Positions 60,043 to 64,000 of a stretch of 64,000 nucleotides of DNA are shown here, in pieces (position 1 is the stretch's first letter; every line of letters begins with the position of its first letter). The position numbers and the translations under genes were made by a program. The notes under the pieces are model-generated. The model was given only the letters and a program-made list of their open reading frames with translations. It was not told the origin of the DNA and did not search any database. Location of the stretch: positions 62,001 through 126,000 of the forward strand of contig VSNM01000003.1 in the NCBI GenBank assembly GCA_009774245.1, read 5' to 3'. The stretch is from Lachnospiraceae bacterium. Its GTDB lineage: Bacteria; Bacillota; Clostridia; Lachnospirales; Lachnospiraceae.

Positions 60043-60882
60043 ATGCGAAAGAAAAGCAAAAAAACTACAAAACAGACTCTTGAAAAAATCTGTGGCAAAC
60101 TTGCATACAACATGACAAACGACTACATGTTCCGGGCGGTTCTGCAGACAAACAAAAAGGTGCTCGCGGGCATCATAGGAGCGCTTTTGCACGTTGATCC
60201 AGAGTCTCTTGATGTGGAGATCCAGAATCCGATTATTCTCGGCCAGTCATTTGAGAACAAGGATTTCATTCTCGACATCAAAGTCCTGATTAACAACAAG
60301 TCAAAACTAAATCTCGAGATGCAGGTAGTTAACTATGGAAACTGGAAGGAACGTTCCCTAAGCTATCTCTGCCGCTCTTTTGACAACATTGACAAGGGAG
60401 AGGACTACATTTTCGCAAAACCTGTAATACAAGTCAGTTTTATTGACTTTACCCTGTTTCCCGAATCGCCAGAGTTCTATGCCACCTACAAGCTCAAGAA
60501 CATCAAAAACAACAAAATCTATACAGATAAATTGCAACTGTCCATCATGGAACTGAACAATATCAATCTGGCTACGGAAGAAGATCATCTTTATAAGCTT
60601 GACAAATGGGCTGCCTTCTTTAAGGCAAAAACGTGGAAGGAGTTGAAGGCTATGGCTGCCACAAATCAATACATGGAAGCGGCGGTAAACACAATCTATG
60701 AACTAAGCTCTGATGAAACGATCCGGGAGCTCTGCCGCAGAAGGGCAGAAAACGAGGCATATGAACGCTACGTAATGGCTGAAATCGAACGCTTAAAGCT
60801 AGCTAATGCTGATTTATTACAGGCAAATGCTGACAAAGACATGGAAATCGCAAGCCTGAAAGAACAGCTTGCCAACCGATGA
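60043..60882 (+). CDS. Rpn-family recombination-promoting nuclease / PD-(D/E)XK transposase-like protein
   Basis: A 279-residue protein of the PDDEXK_2 group. Conserved N-terminal YNMTNDYMFRAVLQTNKKVL, the catalytic strand DFILDIKVLINNKSKLNLEMQV (Asp, Glu-x-Gln form), RSLSYLCRSFDNIDKGEDY and ELNNINLATEEDHLYKLDKW are all in place. The last 60 residues form a coiled coil (AEIERLKLANADLL). The gene is intact and has its own promoter. Members are linked to RecA-independent DNA transfer. It sits between two sigma/anti-sigma modules. Confidence 0.9.
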   Translation: MRKKSKKTTKQTLEKICGKLAYNMTNDYMFRAVLQTNKKVLAGIIGALLHVDPESLDVEIQNPIILGQSFENKDFILDIKVLINNKSKLNLEMQVVNYGNWKERSLSYLCRSFDNIDKGEDYIFAKPVIQVSFIDFTLFPESPEFYATYKLKNIKNNKIYTDKLQLSIMELNNINLATEEDHLYKLDKWAAFFKAKTWKELKAMAATNQYMEAAVNTIYELSSDETIRELCRRRAENEAYERYVMAEIERLKLANADLLQANADKDMEIASLKEQLANR

Positions 60883-60904
60883 CCGGAACACCTTATCAAA
60901 GACA

Positions 60905-60940
60905 GATGACATCCCCGCGGCAGTTGCGGGGAATGTCATC
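60905..60940. terminator. Hairpin between convergent Rpn and anti-sigma genes
   Basis: GATGACAT then CCCCGC pairs with GCGGGG then ATGTCATC, one bulged base, loop GGCAGTT. It lies 20 bp after the Rpn stop and 20 bp before the anti-sigma stop. No long T run, so probably a bidirectional but weak terminator. Confidence 0.6.
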
Positions 60941-60962
60941 ATAGGCATTATCATGCGTACTC

Positions 60963-61883
60963 CTAAAATTGAAAAAATTCATAGTCTAAGGTTTCCGGTC
61001 TCTGATACTCCCCTGTACTAAAATCATAGATAAGAATCTGGTGCGGCTCTTCCAGTGAAATCCAGATATGATACCCTGCCTCTGCGATATCCCCATGCAT
61101 GACAATCATATAACCGAGCTTCCAGTATCCCGGTTCGTCGCCCGACAGAAAGGTCACGCCATACTCAATTCCCTCCACTCCGTCGACAATCTGCAGCCCC
61201 TGAACAGGGCTTAACAGCACTTTCTCCCTGTCCCAGCCAGGATTGACGCGCGTATAAATCTCCTCCTCCAGCTCACTCAGCAGACCGATATGGTCATTAT
61301 TCCAGTCATATATCCTAAAATTATCGTAATCCGAACCGACGATATAGAGCACTTTTCCTTTCATGTCCGGTATCGTGATGGAAAAATCCTGCTGCTCCTT
61401 CTCGAATGGCAGCGTCTCCGCCGCATAGACAAACAGATCAACGCGGGCGCCAATACTCGGATTCTCCCGCCACTCCACACGGCTGATGCGGTATCCGGCA
61501 TACGTCATAGAACCCTTTACCGTGAGGCTGTCCGTCTCCTCATCGTACACGACACTGGGAATCATCACCGCTCCCTGTTCCAGCAGGCTTCCCACGACAT
61601 AGACCTTGAGAAAGACGCCGATGACAAGCGCTGCCAGCAGCAATCCCCCAAGTGCAGCCGCAGCCTTGAGATACCGGGTGCGGCTGCGTATCTTTTTGAA
61701 TCCGTCAAGCGCAGCCCGCTCTTCGGGCGTAGACTGATCTGCCATATCCTCCTTCATTTCTGAAAAAAAGCGCCTGCACTCCCCACATTCATCCAAGTGC
61801 TCCCTCACTGCGCTGCTGCCCGCCTCGCTGATCACACCGTCAATATACCCCGGCATCAAATCTCTGACAATATCACATTTCAT
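60963..61883 (-). CDS. Anti-sigma factor with N-terminal zinc-finger (zf-HC2) domain
   Basis: A 306-residue protein. The N-terminus MKCDIVRDLMPGYIDG followed by HLDECGECRRFF (H-x3-C-x2-C, residues 29-40) is the zinc-binding anti-sigma domain. One membrane segment (AAAALGGLLLAALVIGVFLKVYVVG) lies at about 73-97, and the extracytoplasmic part is of unknown fold. Its start overlaps the sigma gene stop by 11 bp, so it is probably the partner of that sigma factor. Confidence 0.88.
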   Translation of the reverse strand: MKCDIVRDLMPGYIDGVISEAGSSAVREHLDECGECRRFFSEMKEDMADQSTPEERAALDGFKKIRSRTRYLKAAAALGGLLLAALVIGVFLKVYVVGSLLEQGAVMIPSVVYDEETDSLTVKGSMTYAGYRISRVEWRENPSIGARVDLFVYAAETLPFEKEQQDFSITIPDMKGKVLYIVGSDYDNFRIYDWNNDHIGLLSELEEEIYTRVNPGWDREKVLLSPVQGLQIVDGVEGIEYGVTFLSGDEPGYWKLGYMIVMHGDIAEAGYHIWISLEEPHQILIYDFSTGEYQRPETLDYEFFQF

Positions 61884-62388
61884 ACTTTTCCAACTCCTTT
61901 CTGATCTTCTGCTTCGCGCGGTAAAACACTGTTCTGCACCAGTTCTCGCTCTTTCCGAGAATCTCCCCGATCTGCCGGAAGGAAAGCTCCCCAGTCATGC
62001 GGTACAGTACCACTTCCTTCTCTGTCTCCGGCAGACAGTGAATCGCGCGATACAGCTCCTCTATGCTCTCCCGATGCAGCACGCTCGTCTCCCCGTCCGA
62101 GCCGGAGGCGTCAGGAAGCTCCTCTGGCAGCTCCACCATATCCACCCGCTTCCTTCTGCGCAATTCCTGCCATAAGATATGCTTTGCGATCTGACAGAGC
62201 CATACAGAGAGCTTGCAGGAGCCGTCATACCGCGAAATCGAGTCGACCGCGCGCAGAAAAGTCTCCTGCATTAGCTCCTGCGACCAGTCCGCGTCATGCG
62301 TGTGCGCATACAGAAAACGATACACCAGCTGCGCATATTCCTGATATACGGCTTCCATATCAACATTGCCTTTATCTTTTCTGTGCAT
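61873..62388 (-). CDS. ECF-type RNA polymerase sigma factor
   Basis: A 171-residue ECF sigma factor. Region 2 contains VYRFLYAHTHDADWSQELMQETFLRAVDSI and region 4 LPETEKEVVLYRMTGELSFRQIGEILGKSENWCRTVFYRAKQKI-type helices (SENWCRTVFYRAKQ). GAGGAGGTGGGAGG precedes the ATG at 62388. Its stop overlaps the anti-sigma gene. Different from the sigma at 59058 in both regions, so the two modules are not a recent duplication. Confidence 0.9.
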   Translation of the reverse strand: MHRKDKGNVDMEAVYQEYAQLVYRFLYAHTHDADWSQELMQETFLRAVDSISRYDGSCKLSVWLCQIAKHILWQELRRRKRVDMVELPEELPDASGSDGETSVLHRESIEELYRAIHCLPETEKEVVLYRMTGELSFRQIGEILGKSENWCRTVFYRAKQKIRKELEKYEM

Positions 62389-62493
62389 CCTCCCACCTCC
62401 TCTACCTCTTATATCCCATAATTTTACGTTTTGTTTCAGTTATATATCAATTAAATTTTAATTTTCATTACTGCCTATAAACAAGCCCTGTAT

Positions 62494-62548
62494 TATTTTT
62501 TACATTTGAGTGGACACATCCCGCAAAATATGATATATTTTAACCACA
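62494..62548 (+). promoter_or_regulatory. Promoter of the DUF4317 gene, repeat of the Rpn promoter
   Basis: TTGAGT at 62506-62511 and TATGAT at 62529-62534 are 17 bp apart. The block from TTTTTTACATTTGAGT to TTTTAACCACA nearly repeats 59961-60015, extending through both boxes and beyond. The similarity stops before the gene, so only the control region is shared. Confidence 0.75.
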
Positions 62549-62615
62549 TTCGGAGAGCAAGGCATTTTATGCCTGATACACCACAAAAGTACGTAATGAG
62601 AAACGGAGAACACCA

Positions 62616-63941
62616 ATGCTGAGAAACAAAGATATCCTTGAACTAAAAAGGCGTTTTAAAAAGGAATCCTGCACAATCACAAGGATGTGCGGATGCTATG
62701 TGGACGCAAACAAAAATAAGATCGTTGAATTGAACGAGACCTTCCTAAACCTCGAGGACGAAGAGTTTTTCAAGTACCTTGAGATCGCTAAAAAGGCACT
62801 TTCCGGAACGATCGGCAACAATCTGCTGGAGCTGAGCTTTGCCAAGGAGGAGGAAGAGCCCGGCGGAAAACAACAATATCTTCTGGGGCTTCGCGAGAGC
62901 GGGCTGAAAAATCCCGACTTGTTAGAACACCTCTATGACATGATCATCGACAATTATGATTATGTGGGCAATTATCTGATCTTGATCTTTCACGATGCCT
63001 ATGATGTGATAACTAAGACAAACGATGACCTCAAGCTCGACGAGTCCGAGGAGGTTTTTACTTATCTGCTGTGCGCCATCTGTCCGGTCAATCTCTCGAA
63101 GCCGGGACTCGGCTACCGCGCCGACTTAAACCGCATCGGCATCCGCATACAGGACTGGGTTGTCGGAGCTCCTGATGTCGGATTCCTGTTTCCGTCTTTC
63201 GTGGAGCGCTCGACGGACATTCACGCGCTTACTTATTATGTCCGGGACGCCAGGGATTCGCACCGTGATTTTATCGAGGCAGCGCTTGGCTGTGGCGCGA
63301 AGCGGACTGCCACAGAGGAGCACAACACATTCAGCAGCATCGTAAAAACTGCCATCGCCCCCATCATCGAAAACAGTGACGAGATGCTGATCAATATTCA
63401 GGAAAAATTGAACGATATCGCCGAGGAACACGAAGCCGCGATGGAAGATCTGGTGGTCGTGGAACCGGAGGACTTCACACTCACCCCCGAGATCATCAAG
63501 GAGGTATTTGCGGACAGCGACATTCCCGATGCAGCCGTGGCACAGATTCAGAATCATTTCACAGAGGAGTTTCGTGAACAGCCGCCCGTCGTGAAAAACC
63601 TCGTGAACGAGAAAGCCATCGAGAAAAACAACAAGGAAAAGAAGGAGATCAAGCTCCTCGAAGAAGTTGCCTCCTTAAAGCAGGAGCTAAAGGACACCAG
63701 ACAGGAAAATGAGGAAAAAGCGGAACAGATCGAGACACTTGTGAAAATGGAAGCCCCTGTGAATCCCGAGGAAGCCAAAAACTGGGCGGAGGTATTCCTG
63801 CGCATGAAGCCCGACAAGGCAGAACAGATAAAATATCAGACGATTGACGGCCGGAGCTATCTCATGATTCCCATGGAGGAAAACGAGCACATCAATCTGA
63901 ACGGAGTCGAGAAAACAATATCTGCCCAGGCTGATGTCTAA
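62616..63941 (+). CDS. DUF4317-domain protein of unknown function
   Basis: A 441-residue cytoplasmic protein starting LRNKDILELKRRFKKESCTI, then TRMCGCYVDANKNKI, the diagnostic DUF4317 start. Later LLCAICPVNLSKPGLGY is also typical of the family. Residues 330-400 are a charged coiled coil (KNNKEKKEIKLLEEVASLKQ). The role is not known. It has its own promoter, almost the same as that of the Rpn gene, and a clear terminator. Confidence 0.9.
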   Translation: MLRNKDILELKRRFKKESCTITRMCGCYVDANKNKIVELNETFLNLEDEEFFKYLEIAKKALSGTIGNNLLELSFAKEEEEPGGKQQYLLGLRESGLKNPDLLEHLYDMIIDNYDYVGNYLILIFHDAYDVITKTNDDLKLDESEEVFTYLLCAICPVNLSKPGLGYRADLNRIGIRIQDWVVGAPDVGFLFPSFVERSTDIHALTYYVRDARDSHRDFIEAALGCGAKRTATEEHNTFSSIVKTAIAPIIENSDEMLINIQEKLNDIAEEHEAAMEDLVVVEPEDFTLTPEIIKEVFADSDIPDAAVAQIQNHFTEEFREQPPVVKNLVNEKAIEKNNKEKKEIKLLEEVASLKQELKDTRQENEEKAEQIETLVKMEAPVNPEEAKNWAEVFLRMKPDKAEQIKYQTIDGRSYLMIPMEENEHINLNGVEKTISAQADV

Positions 63942-63965
63942 GATATTGAATAACCTCGTGTGCAT

Positions 63966-63997
63966 AAAAACCCTGGGGAAAATCCCACAGGGTTTTT
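63966..63997 (+). terminator. Rho-independent terminator after the DUF4317 gene
   Basis: AAAAACCCTG and CAGGGTTTTT are the arms, with an internal GGG / CCC pairing around AAAAT, and the right arm ends in a T run. It follows the DUF4317 stop by about 25 bp. Confidence 0.85.
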
Positions 63998-64000
63998 ATG

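Overview
The window looks like a chromosome segment of an anaerobic gut Firmicute of the Lachnospiraceae type (Clostridia). The evidence is a single-chain glycyl-tRNA synthetase behind a T-box leader, a meso-diaminopimelate dehydrogenase, a DUF4317 protein, DUF4179/ECF sigma pairs, many PD-(D/E)XK (Rpn and AAA/PDDEXK_9) genes, GPH-type sugar symport and a dense set of plant-glycoside hydrolases. No rRNA, tRNA, CRISPR array or complete insertion sequence was seen. The species call is an inference from gene style only.

Layout. 0-9.6 kb: glyS with its T-box, an XRE regulator, a GyrI-like protein, AraC, MATE and MFS transporters, a membrane protein and a lipoprotein, with palindromic repeats between them. 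9.7-17.8 kb: an AT-rich accessory island with a retropepsin pair, a large double-HTH/TPR (RRNPP-like) regulator, a 56-residue secreted peptide, a 29-residue putative RiPP precursor ending in CGCH, a radical SAM/SPASM enzyme and two ABC exporters. 17.8-29.2 kb: ddh, a decayed AAA/PDDEXK_9 gene, GNAT, HAD phosphatase, metG, two flavin-fold proteins, an Rpn-like nuclease and a UvrD helicase with an extra zinc-type tail. 29.3-34.6 kb: a frameshifted GNAT gene and an ABC / HExxH metallopeptidase / two-component operon. 34.6-41.6 kb: a HEPN-MNT pair in a Nudix/zinc-ribbon operon, a truncated AAA/PDDEXK_9 gene, two SDR dehydrogenases around a group II intron remnant, and a TetR regulator. 41.7-57.7 kb: a leftward carbohydrate locus (GH78, GH43, sugar isomerase-like TIM barrel, GH1, GH2, a domain-permuted GH3 broken by an in-frame TAG, GPH symporter, GH2 remnant, uxuA remnant) with a divergent AraC regulator. 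57.8-64 kb: two sigma/anti-sigma modules, an intact Rpn gene and a DUF4317 gene with near-identical promoters.

The most interesting unit is 9.7-17.8 kb. A peptide-sensing type regulator, a secreted small peptide, a tiny Cys-containing precursor, a radical SAM maturase and two exporters are laid out like the streptococcal Rgg/SHP-controlled radical SAM RiPP clusters, but in a Lachnospiraceae-like background. A retropepsin gene pair carries the same 38-bp promoter/leader as the regulator. The precursor is separated from the maturase gene by a perfect 12-bp hairpin, and the precursor and secreted-peptide genes diverge around a 27-bp-arm palindrome.

The second theme is a set of dispersed palindromic elements. 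Four copies of about 166 bp begin and end with CTAG and share a core hairpin while their arms differ in sequence but stay complementary. Two of them abut on one shared CTAG and one is nested inside another palindromic repeat.
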